From: Candidatus Rhodobacter oscarellae
GTDB lineage: Bacteria; Pseudomonadota; Alphaproteobacteria; Rhodobacterales; Rhodobacteraceae
Reading direction: 5' to 3'
DNA length: 64,000 nucleotides
Assembly: GCF_001078595.1 (NCBI RefSeq)
Contig: NZ_LFTY01000002.1
Location: 3,906,036-3,970,035, forward strand
Shown: piece after piece, positions 53,299-63,936 of the stretch
How the letters are laid out: each line of letters begins with the position of its first letter
Position numbering within the stretch: the first letter of the stretch is position 1
Position numbers and translations under genes: made by a program
Notes under the pieces: model-generated
What the model saw: only the letters and a program-made list of their open reading frames with translations
Told to the model about the DNA's origin: nothing
Databases searched by the model: none

Positions 53299-54147
53299 AT
53301 GAAGATCGGGTTTTGCATGCTGTTATGGACGACCGCGGTGGATGACAGCCACAAGCGGCTGATCGCGGACATCCAGGAGGTGGGCTATGACGGCATCGAG
53401 GTGCCGGTCTTTGGCGGCACGCCGGATGAATACGCAGCCCTGGGCAAGATGCTGGACGAGATGGGGCTGGGGCGCACCGCGATCTCTGTGATCGGCGGGC
53501 TGGACCAGAACCCTTTGAGCGAGGATGCCGCGGACCGCGCCCGCGGGGTGCAGTATCTGAAATGGCTGGTGGATTGCGCCGCGGCCCTGGGGGCCGAGGG
53601 GATCGGCGGGCCGCTGCATCAGACGCTGGGGCATTTCAGTGGCGCGGGGCCCACGGAGGCCGAGTTCGAGCGCGCGCGGGATGTGCATCGCGCCGTCGGC
53701 GACCACGCGGCCGCGAACGGCCAAGTGATTGCTTTGGAAGCGATAAACCGGTTCGAGAGCTATTTTGCCAACACGATGGACGACCTCTGCGCCTATACCC
53801 GCTCGGTCGGGCACCCCGCGATCAAATCCATGTATGACACGTTCCACGCCAACCTTGAGGAACAGGATCCCATCGCGGCCTATACCCGCAATGCGGATGA
53901 GGTGGTGCATGTGCATATCTCCGAGAACGACCGGGGCGTGCCGGGCCGGGGGCACGTGCCCTGGGCCGAGACCTTCAAGGCGATCAAGGCCTCGGGCTAT
54001 GACGGCTGGCTGACAATCGAGGCCTTCGGGCGCGGGCTGCCGGACTTGGCCGCCGCGACCCGCGTGTGGAGAGATTTTGCAGAATCACCAGAGGCTTACT
54101 ACCGTGACGGCTATAGATGCATACGCGAGGGATGGGACGCAGCATGA
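53299..54147 (+). CDS. Ketose 3-epimerase-like sugar isomerase
   Basis: A 282-aa TIM barrel of the tagatose/psicose 3-epimerase group. Metal ligands are Glu in IALEAINRFESYF, Asp and His in MYDTFHANLEEQ, and Glu in LTIEAFGRGLPD, with HVHISENDRGVPGRGHVPW between. GGAGGGG precedes the ATG. It overlaps the SDR start (ATGA). Confidence 0.9.
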   Translation: MKIGFCMLLWTTAVDDSHKRLIADIQEVGYDGIEVPVFGGTPDEYAALGKMLDEMGLGRTAISVIGGLDQNPLSEDAADRARGVQYLKWLVDCAAALGAEGIGGPLHQTLGHFSGAGPTEAEFERARDVHRAVGDHAAANGQVIALEAINRFESYFANTMDDLCAYTRSVGHPAIKSMYDTFHANLEEQDPIAAYTRNADEVVHVHISENDRGVPGRGHVPWAETFKAIKASGYDGWLTIEAFGRGLPDLAAATRVWRDFAESPEAYYRDGYRCIREGWDAA

Positions 54148-54878
54148 GCGATTATGAAGGCCAGGTGGCGGTGGTGACGGGCGGGGCTCAGGGGATCGGC
54201 GGCGCGGTCGCCGACCGGTTGGCGGCGGGCGGCGCGACGGTGGTGCTTTGGGACATGGACGAGGGGCTGGCGGCAGAGAAGGCGGCCTCGCTGGGCGGCA
54301 TGGCCCAGGCCTGCGACGTGGCGGATTGGGCGTCGGTGGAGGCCGCCCGGGACGCCACCCTGGCCGCCCAGGGCCGGATCGACATCCTGGTGAACTCCGC
54401 CGGGATCGCGGGCTCAAACGGGCCGGTCGAGGGCTATGATCCCGTTGAATTCGCTAAGATTTGTGCGGTTAACCTGAACGGGACCTTCCATGTGAACAAG
54501 GCCGTGGTGCCCAGCATGCGCGCCCAGGGCTATGGTCGGATCGTCAACATCGCCAGCGTGGCCGGCAAGGACGGCAACCCCAACGCCTGCGCCTATTCTG
54601 CGTCCAAGGCAGGGGTGATGGGCTTTACCAAGTCGCTCGGCAAGGAGCTGGCGGGGCAGGATATCGCGGTGAACTGCGTGACCCCGGCGGCGGCGCGCAC
54701 CCGGATCTTCGACCAGATGAGCCAGGAGCATATCGACTACATGCTGTCCAAGATCCCGCGCGGGCGGTTCCTGGAGCTGGACGAGGCGGCGGCGATGATC
54801 TGCTGGCTCTGCACGCGGGAGAACTCCTTCACCACAGGCGGCGTGTTCGATCTGTCGGGGGGGCGCGCGACCTATTAG
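54144..54878 (+). CDS. SDR family oxidoreductase
   Basis: A 244-aa short-chain dehydrogenase. The cofactor loop is VVTGGAQGIGGAVADRL, the acidic residue after strand 2 (WDMDEG) suggests NAD, and the catalytic residues are Ser in VNIASVAGKDG and YxxxK in AYSASKAGVMG. The C-terminal FDLSGGRATY is typical of sugar-alcohol or keto-deoxy-sugar dehydrogenases. It is coupled to the epimerase gene. Confidence 0.93.
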   Translation: MSDYEGQVAVVTGGAQGIGGAVADRLAAGGATVVLWDMDEGLAAEKAASLGGMAQACDVADWASVEAARDATLAAQGRIDILVNSAGIAGSNGPVEGYDPVEFAKICAVNLNGTFHVNKAVVPSMRAQGYGRIVNIASVAGKDGNPNACAYSASKAGVMGFTKSLGKELAGQDIAVNCVTPAAARTRIFDQMSQEHIDYMLSKIPRGRFLELDEAAAMICWLCTRENSFTTGGVFDLSGGRATY

Positions 54879-54933
54879 TAAACGAGATCTTATCGGCGCG
54901 GGCGGCGCAAAGGCGCGAATCGGGCGTTAAGGA

Positions 54934-55033
54934 CTTATTTTTAAGGTGATTCCGGTGTCGGCAAATCGTCGGCTTTGTGTCGGACTTCCGTCGGGCACGC
55001 TGTCGGGAAACGGTGAGGTTAACAGAGCGCACG
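54934..55033 (+). repeat. Phased GTCGG repeat, family 2, copy 2
   Basis: GTCGG at 54957, 54968, 54979 and 54990 (exact 11-bp steps) plus a fifth at 55002. It is preceded by CTTATTTTTAAGG and followed by GGTTAAC at 55017 and GCGCACGGT. The order and spacing match copy 1 at 19373-19474. The gap 54879-55234 contains only this repeat and the four-hairpin cassette, no gene. Confidence 0.75.
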
Positions 55034-55073
55034 GTGGGTTTGGTGATGGCGTGGAGTGGACCCTTGGGCCCGC

Positions 55074-55213
55074 CAAATCTCTTGCAAGAGATTTGCACTT
55101 TCCTTCCAAGGAAAGTGGACCCGCGGGCGGGCTAGAGAGTGCGATAGACGAACCATTTCGGGGCGCGCTGGAGAAACTCTTGCAAGAGTTTCGCCATTTT
55201 CTTGCAAGAAAAT
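55074..55213 (-). repeat. Four-hairpin repeat cassette, family 1, copy 2
   Basis: On the minus strand the order is A (55196-55213), B (55173-55192, identical to copy 1), spacer with GCGCGCCCCGAAATG and ATCGCAC, C (55096-55117) and D (55074-55095, identical). Palindrome A is one mismatch shorter than in copy 1. It begins about 20 nt after the stop of the minus-strand dehydrogenase gene, the same orientation relative to a gene as copy 1 after arsC. Confidence 0.85.
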
Positions 55214-55234
55214 TGTGGCACCTAACGCCCGCTC

Positions 55235-56164
55235 TCAGTACCCCGTCTGGCGATCCACCAGGTATAGCGGGGGCTCGCCGCGCTCCACACGGGCGATGTT
55301 CTGCGCGGCCACGCGGCTGGCGGTTTCGGGCCGGGTCTCGGACGCGATATGCGGGGTCACCGTGACGCCGGGATGCGCCCAAAAGGGGTGCCCCTGGGGC
55401 AGGGGCTCTTCGCGGAACACGTCCAGCGTGGCCTGCGCGATCTGCCCGCTCTCCAGCGCGGCCAGCAGCGCGTCATCGTCGATCAGCGGCCCGCGCCCGG
55501 GGTTCACGATCACCGCGCCCTTGGGCATCCAGCCGAGGCGCTCGGCGTTCAACAGGTTTTCTGTCGCGCCGGTCAGGGGCAGCAGGAGCACGAGTATGGA
55601 GGATCGCGAGACGATTTCTCGCAGCCCCTCGTCCCCCGCGAAACACGCCACGCCGTCGACGGCCTTCAAGGACCGGCTCCAGCCCAGCACGTTAAAGTTC
55701 AGCGCCGCAAGCGCCTGCGCGCAGGCCGCGCCCAGGGCGCCCAGGCCCAGCACCCCCACATTGCGCGTGCGCGCCAAGGGCGCGGGGTCGAAGACCCATT
55801 CATGGCCCGGGTTCACGATATGCCGGTCCATCCCGAGATGGTGGCGCAGCACATGCCCGGTGACCCATTCCACCATGCCCTCGGACAGCCCCTCATCCAC
55901 CATGCGCGCCAGGGGCTGGGTCAGCGTGGCGTCGGTCACGATGTTCTCCACCCCCGCCCAGAGGCTCTGGACCAGCTTCACCCGGCCATAGGGCGCGAAG
56001 TCGATGAAGTGCTTGTTCGGCGCGTAGATGATGTAGTCGGTCTCGTCCGGCGCGTGCTCTAGCGAGAGGTCCGCCTGGAGCCCGGCCTCGGCCAGGGCGG
56101 CGCGCAGCGGCGCCTCGAACTGGCCCCAGCGGAACCCCCCCGCCGCGAATAGGATATTTGTCAT
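55235..56164 (-). CDS. 2-hydroxyacid dehydrogenase, GhrA-like glyoxylate/hydroxypyruvate reductase
   Basis: A 309-aa D-2-hydroxyacid dehydrogenase. The NAD(P) fold is VGVLGLGALGAACAQAL, the substrate Arg is in VNPGRGPLIDDDAL, the Glu is in FREEPLP, and the catalytic His is in VTPHIASETRPETA. The short N-terminal domain (LFAAGGFRWGQFEAPLRAAL) matches GhrA. It lies 4 nt after rodA, but its role is metabolic. Confidence 0.9.
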   Translation of the reverse strand: MTNILFAAGGFRWGQFEAPLRAALAEAGLQADLSLEHAPDETDYIIYAPNKHFIDFAPYGRVKLVQSLWAGVENIVTDATLTQPLARMVDEGLSEGMVEWVTGHVLRHHLGMDRHIVNPGHEWVFDPAPLARTRNVGVLGLGALGAACAQALAALNFNVLGWSRSLKAVDGVACFAGDEGLREIVSRSSILVLLLPLTGATENLLNAERLGWMPKGAVIVNPGRGPLIDDDALLAALESGQIAQATLDVFREEPLPQGHPFWAHPGVTVTPHIASETRPETASRVAAQNIARVERGEPPLYLVDRQTGY

Positions 56165-56168
56165 CGTG

Positions 56169-57317
56169 CTAGGCCCGGCCCCTTGGTTTGTGAATATGCG
56201 CCGACTGCGCCAGCCCGAAGGCGCCCATCAGCACCAGCATCGCCGAGCCGCCATAGCTGACCAGCGGCAGCGGCACGCCCACCACCGGCGCCAGCCCCAT
56301 CACCATCGACATGTTCACCGCGAAGAACAAAAAGAACGTCGCCGCAATGCCCAGCGTCAGCAGCGACCCGAACCGGTCCCGGTTCGAGACCGCCGAGATC
56401 ACGCAGAAGAAGATGATCAGCCCGTAGAGCGCCAGCAGCGAGATCCCGCCCAGAAAGCCGAACTCCTCCGCCAGGGTCGTGAAGATGAAGTCCGTGTGCT
56501 TCTCGGGCAGGAAGTTCAGCCGCGACTGCGTGCCCTGCATGAACCCCTTGCCCGCCCAGCCGCCCGAGCCCAGGGCGATCTGCGACTGCGTGATGTGATA
56601 GCCCGCCCCCAGCGGGTCCGAGGCGGGGTTCAGGAACGTGTCAATCCGCCGGTACTGGTAGTCCTGCAGCAGCTGCCAGCCCGTGCCGCGGCTGGTGAAC
56701 ACCGCCGCAACCGTGCCCGCCCCCAGCGCCGCCACCGCGCCGAAATAGGCCCAATGCACGCCGGCCAGGAACATCACCACCGCGCCGCCCATCACCAGCA
56801 GCAACGCCGTGCCCAGATCCGGCTGGCGCAGCACCAAGAAGGTCGGCAGCAGGATCAGCAGGATCGGCACCAGCACCCAGATCGGGTTCGACACCTTCTT
56901 GATGTCCAGCCAGTCATAATAGGCCACCAGCAGCATCACCAAGGTGATCTTGGTCAGCTCCGAGGGCTGCAGCCGCATGAACCCCAGGTCGATCCAGCGC
57001 TGCGCGCCCTTGCCCTCGACGCCGAGGAACTCCACGTAGAGCAGCAGCAGGATCGACGCCGCATAGGCGAATCCCGCCATGTTGCGCCAGAACCAGATCG
57101 GCACCATGGCCACGAAGAACAGGATCCCCAGCCCGATCAGAAAGCGCTGAATCTGCGGCTCTGCCCAGGTGCTCATATTGCCGCCCGCCACCGAGAACAG
57201 CATCACGAACCCAATGCAGGCGACCGTGATGATAAGCACCAGGAGCGCCCAGTTCATGTACAGGATCTTGCCGGGCCCGGTGGGCACGCGGGCAACGGTG
57301 TATTCAAGGTAGCTCAT
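56169..57317 (-). CDS. rodA: Rod-shape protein RodA, SEDS peptidoglycan polymerase
   Basis: A 382-aa polytopic protein of the SEDS family that polymerises glycan strands together with PBP2. It has VEFLGVEGKGAQRWIDLG, LQPSELTKITLVMLLVAYY, LRQPDLGTALLLV, SQIALGSGGWAGKG, LPEKHTDFIFTTLAEEFGF and the terminal LPLVSYGGSAMLVLM. The conserved Asp in EKHTDF is present. ATG 57317 overlaps the mrdA stop (ATGA). Confidence 0.97.
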   Translation of the reverse strand: MSYLEYTVARVPTGPGKILYMNWALLVLIITVACIGFVMLFSVAGGNMSTWAEPQIQRFLIGLGILFFVAMVPIWFWRNMAGFAYAASILLLLYVEFLGVEGKGAQRWIDLGFMRLQPSELTKITLVMLLVAYYDWLDIKKVSNPIWVLVPILLILLPTFLVLRQPDLGTALLLVMGGAVVMFLAGVHWAYFGAVAALGAGTVAAVFTSRGTGWQLLQDYQYRRIDTFLNPASDPLGAGYHITQSQIALGSGGWAGKGFMQGTQSRLNFLPEKHTDFIFTTLAEEFGFLGGISLLALYGLIIFFCVISAVSNRDRFGSLLTLGIAATFFLFFAVNMSMVMGLAPVVGVPLPLVSYGGSAMLVLMGAFGLAQSAHIHKPRGRA

Positions 57318-59254
57318 AGGCGGTTCGCCCCCGGCGCAAAGCTGGCGGGGTCGCGCAGCGCCAGCTTCTGCTGCTGGGTCTGGATGCGCCCGCGCTGCGC
57401 GGTGGGATAGGCCGCCAGCGGCGGCTTGCCGCCATAGAGCGCCTGCAGCATGATATCCCGTGCCACCGGAGCCGCCACAAGCGACCCGCCGCCGCCATGC
57501 TCGACCACCACCGAGCAGGCGTAGCGTGGCTTGTCGAAGGGCGCGTAGCACACAAACAGCGCGTGGTCGCGCTGGTTCCACGGCACGTCCTCGTTGCGCA
57601 CCACCACGTTGCGCACCTGGCTGGTGCCGGTCTTGCCCGCCATCTCCATGCCCTCGGCCACGATCCGGCTGCTATAGGCGGTCCCCGAGCGGCGATTGAC
57701 CACCCGGAACATGCCGCGCCGGATCTCCTGCAGGATCGAGGTCGTCAGGCCCAGCGGCGCGGCGGCGGCAACGGGCTCTTCGACCCCGTCGACCGACTTC
57801 ACCAGCCGCGGCAGCACGGCCTGCCCGGTGGCCAGCCGCGCGGCCATCACCGCCAGCTGCAGCGGCGTGGCCAGAACGAAGCCCTGGCCGATGCCCGAGT
57901 TCAGCGTGTCGCCGATCAGCCAGTCCTCGTCCCGGTGCTCGCGCTTCCAGGCCTTGGTCGGCGTCAGGCCGGGATGCAGCCCGGTTATCGGCAGATCAAA
58001 GCGCTGACCCAGCCCGAGGCGGCGCGCCATGGCCGAGATCTTCTCGATCCCCACCCGCTCGGCGATATCGTAGTAATAGACGTCGCAGCTTTGCTCCAGC
58101 GAGGTGATCAGGTCGACCTTGCCGTGCCCGCCGCGGTTCCAGCAGTGGAACTTGCGGTCGCCCAGCTCGCGAAAGCCCGGGCAGTACACGGTCTCGTCCA
58201 GCTCGATGACGCCGTCTTCGAGCGCGGCCAGCGCGGTGACCATCTTGAAGGTCGAGCCCGGCGGGTAGGCGCCCTGGGTGGCCTTGCTGAATTGCGGGCG
58301 GAGCTGCTCGTCCTGCAGGGCCTGGTAATCCGTGTTGGAGATGCCGCGCACGAACTTGTTGGGATCGAAGGACGGGCCGGAGGCCACCGCCAGGATGTCG
58401 CCATTCTCGATGTCGATCAGCGCCGCGGAGGCGCTTTGGCTGGCGGTATCGGCCAAGAGCCGCACCTGCATGTAGTTCTGCAGCATGCTGTCCACGGTCA
58501 GCTGCAGGTTGGCGCCCGGCGTGCCCTCGGTCCGGCCAAGTTCGCGCATCACGCGGCCCACCGCGTTCACCTCGATCTGCTTATTGCCCGCCTGGCCGCG
58601 CAGCCCATGCTCTAGCCGCGCCTCGACGCCGCTCTTGCCGACCTGGAAGCGCGGGATCTGCAGCAGCGGGTCCTCGTCAGAGGCCAAATAGCCGCGGGTT
58701 AGGTCAAAGTCGCTGACCGGGCCGACATAGCCCACCAAATGCGCGAAGTCGCCGCCCAGCGGGTAGACCCGGCTGAACCCCACCTCGGGCGTCACGCCGG
58801 GCAGGGCGGGGCCGTTCACCGCGACCTCGGCGAACTCCTCCCAGGTCAGGCGGTCGGCGATGGTCACCGGCACGAAGGGGCTACGGCGGAAGATCTCCTT
58901 GCGGGCCTTCTCTAGATCGTCGGGGTCAAGCGCCACGAACCGCGACAGCCGGGCCAGCACGTCGTCCACGTCGCCCGCGTCCTCGCGCACCAGCACGATG
59001 CGGTAGTTCTGCTCGTTCTCGGCCAGCGTCGCGCCGTTTCGGTCGAAGATCAGCCCGCGCGCCGGCGGCAGCAGGCGCAGGTTGATCCGGTTCTCCTCTG
59101 CCAGCAGGCTGTACTTTTCGGCCTCCTCGACCTGCATGAACCGCATCCGCAGCGCCAGCCCGCCCATAAAGGCAAGCTGGGTGCCGCCCAGTATCAGGCC
59201 CCGGCGGGTAATGCGCCGCGTGCTCTCGGTGATATCGGCGGGCGAGCGCTTCAT
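57314..59254 (-). CDS. mrdA: Penicillin-binding protein 2 (transpeptidase of the elongasome)
   Basis: A 646-aa class-B PBP. One N-terminal membrane helix (LILGGTQLAFMGGLALRM) is followed by the dimerisation domain and the transpeptidase domain, with SxxK as GSTFKMV, SxN as SCD in SLEQSCDVYYYDI, and KTGTSQV. It cross-links side-wall peptidoglycan with RodA and MreBCD. It overlaps mreD and rodA by 4 bases. Confidence 0.97.
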   Translation of the reverse strand: MKRSPADITESTRRITRRGLILGGTQLAFMGGLALRMRFMQVEEAEKYSLLAEENRINLRLLPPARGLIFDRNGATLAENEQNYRIVLVREDAGDVDDVLARLSRFVALDPDDLEKARKEIFRRSPFVPVTIADRLTWEEFAEVAVNGPALPGVTPEVGFSRVYPLGGDFAHLVGYVGPVSDFDLTRGYLASDEDPLLQIPRFQVGKSGVEARLEHGLRGQAGNKQIEVNAVGRVMRELGRTEGTPGANLQLTVDSMLQNYMQVRLLADTASQSASAALIDIENGDILAVASGPSFDPNKFVRGISNTDYQALQDEQLRPQFSKATQGAYPPGSTFKMVTALAALEDGVIELDETVYCPGFRELGDRKFHCWNRGGHGKVDLITSLEQSCDVYYYDIAERVGIEKISAMARRLGLGQRFDLPITGLHPGLTPTKAWKREHRDEDWLIGDTLNSGIGQGFVLATPLQLAVMAARLATGQAVLPRLVKSVDGVEEPVAAAAPLGLTTSILQEIRRGMFRVVNRRSGTAYSSRIVAEGMEMAGKTGTSQVRNVVVRNEDVPWNQRDHALFVCYAPFDKPRYACSVVVEHGGGGSLVAAPVARDIMLQALYGGKPPLAAYPTAQRGRIQTQQQKLALRDPASFAPGANRL

Positions 59255-59793
59255 CTTGGCCGCCCCCGCGCGTCGGTCTGGTTCGGCGTCATCTTGGTCA
59301 GCTTAAAGACCCAGCGCGACAGCAGCACAACCAGCGGGTAGCAGAGCACCGTGGCGACATATTGGAACAGGGTCAGGCCAAGCGCGGGCTGCCCCACCAC
59401 CAGCACCGCCAGCACGGCCGCGTTGGCCAGGGTGATGCAAAGCAGCACCGCCGCGACCATGCCCCATTCCATGGGGAAGGGCTGCTCGCGCGCCGCGGTT
59501 TCGCGCGCGCGCAGGAACTCGCTGCCCAGGACCACCAGCGCCGCCCAGAGCCCCAGCGGGCGCATGAACAGCACGTCCGACATCAGGAACATCACCGCAA
59601 TCAGCAGCACCGGCACGTAATGCGGGCGCCGCAACAGCCAGGCGAAGGTGAAGCACACCAACAGGTCCGGCCCGGGGATCCGGCCCGGCACGATCCGAAG
59701 CGGCACCAGATGCAACAGAATGATCAGCGCGGAGATTACGAAGAAGGTGCAGCCATAGAACCAGCGCCGCGTGGCCATCGTGCGTTCAGCCAT
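59251..59793 (-). CDS. mreD: Rod-shape determining protein MreD
   Basis: A 180-aa membrane protein with five or so helices (FFVISALIILLHLVPL, LIAVMFLMSDVLFMRPLG, MVAAVLLCITLANAAVL). The segment RIPGPDLLVCFTFAWLLRRP is typical of alphaproteobacterial MreD. ATG 59793 (MAERTMATRRW) overlaps the end of mreC by 8 bases; an earlier in-frame ATG at 59835 lies deeper inside mreC. Confidence 0.9.
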   Translation of the reverse strand: MAERTMATRRWFYGCTFFVISALIILLHLVPLRIVPGRIPGPDLLVCFTFAWLLRRPHYVPVLLIAVMFLMSDVLFMRPLGLWAALVVLGSEFLRARETAAREQPFPMEWGMVAAVLLCITLANAAVLAVLVVGQPALGLTLFQYVATVLCYPLVVLLSRWVFKLTKMTPNQTDARGRPR

Positions 59794-60706
59794 CCTCGCC
59801 CCCCGCCTCGGCCGCCAGCTCGGTGGTGTCACCATCCGCGGCCACCGCGCCCTCGATGACCAGCCCGCCCGGGTCGGTCAGCGGCTCTTTCGGGGTGGCG
59901 CGCAGGACGCGCAAAAAGCCGATGCGCTCGTAATCCGCCGAGAGCTGCACCCGCAGGCGCCGATCCGTGCCCTGCACGACGCGCCCCACCAGGATGTCGG
60001 CGGGGAAGACCCCGCCCTCGCCCGAGCTGACCACGCGGTCGCCGGGGCGCACCTGCTCGGGCGTCTCGATGAACTCCACCGGCGGCAGGCTGGTATTGTC
60101 GCCCGTCAGGATCGCGCGCTGCCCCGAGGGCTGGATCGCAACCGGGATGCGGCTGTTGCTGTCGGTCAGCAGGATCACCCGGCTGGTGCTCTGGCCGACG
60201 CCGCTGATCCGCCCCACCAGGCCCAGCCCGTCCGTCGCCGCCCAGCCATCCACGATCCCGTCGCGCGCGCCGATATTCAGCAGCACCGACTGCCGGAACG
60301 GAGAGCCGCTATCGGCCAGCACCACCCCGGTCACATAGGTCAGCTTTGGGTCCAGGCGCACGTTGTTGAGGTCCAGCAGCTTGGCGTTCTGCTGCTCAAG
60401 CTGCAGCGCCGCCTCCTTCCAGGCCTTCATCTGCTGCAGCTCGCGGCGCAGCTCCTGGTTCTGCTGGTAGAGCCGCTGGTAGGAATGGAAGTTCTCGGCC
60501 ATCTCCGCCATCCGCGTGACCGGCACCAGCACCCAGTCGAAGCGCGGCAGCGTATTGTCGATGATCTGGGCGCGCAGGCGCTCGGCGCGGGGGCTGTCGA
60601 TGCGCCAGAAGAGGAAGAGCACCAGCAGGAAGAACACCAGCACGCCGACCAGGATCCGACGGATCGGGCGGGTGTATTGCTCTGCGCTGGCGGTCTCGCG
60701 TGCCAC
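59786..60706 (-). CDS. mreC: Rod-shape determining protein MreC
   Basis: A 306-aa bitopic protein. It has a membrane helix (IRRILVGVLVFFLLVLFLFW), a coiled coil (YQRLYQQNQELRRELQQMK) and a beta-rich periplasmic domain (YVTGVVLADSGSPFRQSVLL, GLVGRISGVGQSTSRVILLT). It links MreB to the PBP2/RodA machine. It starts with GTG 60706, preceded by AAGGAGA. Confidence 0.95.
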   Translation of the reverse strand: MARETASAEQYTRPIRRILVGVLVFFLLVLFLFWRIDSPRAERLRAQIIDNTLPRFDWVLVPVTRMAEMAENFHSYQRLYQQNQELRRELQQMKAWKEAALQLEQQNAKLLDLNNVRLDPKLTYVTGVVLADSGSPFRQSVLLNIGARDGIVDGWAATDGLGLVGRISGVGQSTSRVILLTDSNSRIPVAIQPSGQRAILTGDNTSLPPVEFIETPEQVRPGDRVVSSGEGGVFPADILVGRVVQGTDRRLRVQLSADYERIGFLRVLRATPKEPLTDPGGLVIEGAVAADGDTTELAAEAGGEDG

Positions 60707-60730
60707 GTGATCTCCTTGTCAGCGCCGCTC

Positions 60731-62194
<1,464 letters not shown>

Positions 62195-63817
62195 CTAGCC
62201 TGACAGCGCGTGGTCGCGGAACCTCTCGCGCAGCGTCAGTTTCGAGACTTTGCCCGTGGCCGTCAGCGGCAGCTCGTCGACAAAGATCACATCGTCGGGC
62301 ACCTGCCATTTGGCCAGGTTCGCCGCCAGATGCGCCAGGATCGCGCCCGCATCGGGCGCCGCAACGGCGGGCACCGCGACCAGCACCGGGCGCTCGTCCC
62401 ATTTCGGATGCGGCACGGCGATCACCGCGCAATTGGCCACGTCGGGATGCGCCAGGGCCATATTCTCGACATCGATGGAGCTGATCCACTCGCCGCCCGA
62501 CTTGATCAGGTCCTTGGCGCGGTCGGTGATGGTCAAGAACCCCTCGGGGTCAATCGTCGCCACATCGCCGGTGCCGAACCAGCCCTCGGCGTCAATCGCC
62601 GCGGCACTTGCCTGAGCGTTGTTGTGATAGCCCGAGATGATCGTGGGCCCGCGCACGTAAAGCTCGCCGGTGCTGGCGCCGTCATGCGGCTGGCGGGCGC
62701 CGTTTTCGTCCACGATCTTGAAGTCCACCCCGAACACGCGCCGGCCCTGGGTGCTCTTGAGCTTGAGCTGCTCCTCGGCGGGTAGGGCCGCATGCGGCCC
62801 CGATAGCTGGCCCAGCGAGCCGATGGGCGACATCTCTGTCATGCCCCAGGCGTGGCAGACATTCACGCCAAGCTCTTCGAAGCCCTGGATCAGCGAGGGC
62901 GCCGCCGCCGAGCCGCCGACCACCACCTCGGCGAAGCCATCGGGCTTGGCGCCGCGCTTTTTGATCTCTTCCAAGAGCCCCAGCCATACCGTGGGCACGC
63001 CCCAGGCGGCAAAGACATCCTCGGCCTGCATCAGTTCCCAAACTGAGGCGCCGTCCAGATGCGGCCCGGGCATCACCAGCGTGGCCCCGGTCAGAGGTGC
63101 CGCATGGGCCGCGCCCCAGGAATTGGCGTGAAACAGCGGCACCACGGGCAGCATGCGCTTGCCCACGCGCATCGCGTTCTGCATCGACACCCCCACCAGC
63201 AGCGCGTGCAGCACCTGGCTGCGGTGGGAGTAGAGCGCGCCCTTGGGGTTGCCGGTGGTCCCGGAGGTGTAACAAAGCCCCGCCGCGTCATTCTCGTCGC
63301 AATCGGGCCAGTCGTAATCCGCATCCTGCGCGGCCAGCAGATCCTCGTAGCAATGCACATTCGGCAGGGCGGTCTGCGGCATGTTCGCGGCATCGGTCAT
63401 CACCACATATTGCATCTGGGGAAACTGTGGCGCGAGCTTCTCCACAAGTGGTGCGAAGGTCAGGTCGAGGAACATCGCCCGATCTTCGGCATGGTTGGTG
63501 ATGTAGATCATCTGCTCGGCCGAGAGCCGCGGGTTCAGCGTGTGGCAGATCCCGCCGATGCCGGGGATGGCGTAGTAGAGCTCCATATGCCGGTAGCCGT
63601 TCCAGGCCAGCGTTGCGATCCGGTCGCCATGGCCCAGCCCCAGCGCCAGCATCGCCTTGGCCATCTGGCGCGCGCGCGTGCCCATCTCAGCATAGCTCTC
63701 GCGGTGGATGCCGCCCTCGACCGTGTTTGAGACGATGCCCTCGAAGGCATACATCTCTTCGGCGTAGGTCAATATGTCGGCCACCCGCAGGGGCCGGTCC
63801 ATCATCATGCCGCGCAT
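62195..63817 (-). CDS. Fatty-acyl-CoA ligase (AMP-forming)
   Basis: A 540-aa ANL-superfamily enzyme that activates a carboxylic acid with ATP and CoA. It has LCYTSGTTGNPKGALYSHRS (P-loop), AWGMTEMSPIGSL (A5), GWFGTGDVATIDPEGFLTI (A7/A8) and the catalytic Lys in LPLTATGKVSKL (A10). It resembles medium/long-chain and alkylmercaptopropionate-type (DmdB-like) ligases of roseobacters. ATG 63817 has GGGAGGAG in front; an ATG 21 nt upstream has none. Confidence 0.93.
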   Translation of the reverse strand: MRGMMMDRPLRVADILTYAEEMYAFEGIVSNTVEGGIHRESYAEMGTRARQMAKAMLALGLGHGDRIATLAWNGYRHMELYYAIPGIGGICHTLNPRLSAEQMIYITNHAEDRAMFLDLTFAPLVEKLAPQFPQMQYVVMTDAANMPQTALPNVHCYEDLLAAQDADYDWPDCDENDAAGLCYTSGTTGNPKGALYSHRSQVLHALLVGVSMQNAMRVGKRMLPVVPLFHANSWGAAHAAPLTGATLVMPGPHLDGASVWELMQAEDVFAAWGVPTVWLGLLEEIKKRGAKPDGFAEVVVGGSAAAPSLIQGFEELGVNVCHAWGMTEMSPIGSLGQLSGPHAALPAEEQLKLKSTQGRRVFGVDFKIVDENGARQPHDGASTGELYVRGPTIISGYHNNAQASAAAIDAEGWFGTGDVATIDPEGFLTITDRAKDLIKSGGEWISSIDVENMALAHPDVANCAVIAVPHPKWDERPVLVAVPAVAAPDAGAILAHLAANLAKWQVPDDVIFVDELPLTATGKVSKLTLRERFRDHALSG

Positions 63818-63880
63818 TGGCGCTCCTCCCATTTGCAAGGATGATTGCCGCGATGTGGCGCGCGATCAAGCGGTTATCGC

Positions 63881-63936
63881 ACCCCGCGCTTTGGAGCGCT
63901 CCCACCCGCCCGCCCACGCGCTCCAAAGCGCGGGGT
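63881..63936. repeat. Long perfect inverted repeat
   Basis: A 19-bp perfect stem (63881-63899 with 63918-63936, starting ACCCCGCGCTTTGGAGCGC) encloses an 18-nt loop made of CCCACCCGCCCG. It lies 64 bp upstream of the acyl-CoA ligase start, and no gene is visible between it and the window edge. It could be a terminator for a gene beyond the edge or a mobile palindrome. Confidence 0.75.

Noticed and set aside
54927-55382. Reading frames through the four-hairpin cassette (shared peptides such as NFLARK and SCKSF in both copies)
   Set aside because: The shared residues come from the palindromic DNA; no ribosome site or common start exists, and the frames differ outside the repeat.
57497-58615. 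Open frame of 372 codons on the plus strand
   Set aside because: It is antisense to mrdA, whose catalytic motifs are all present.
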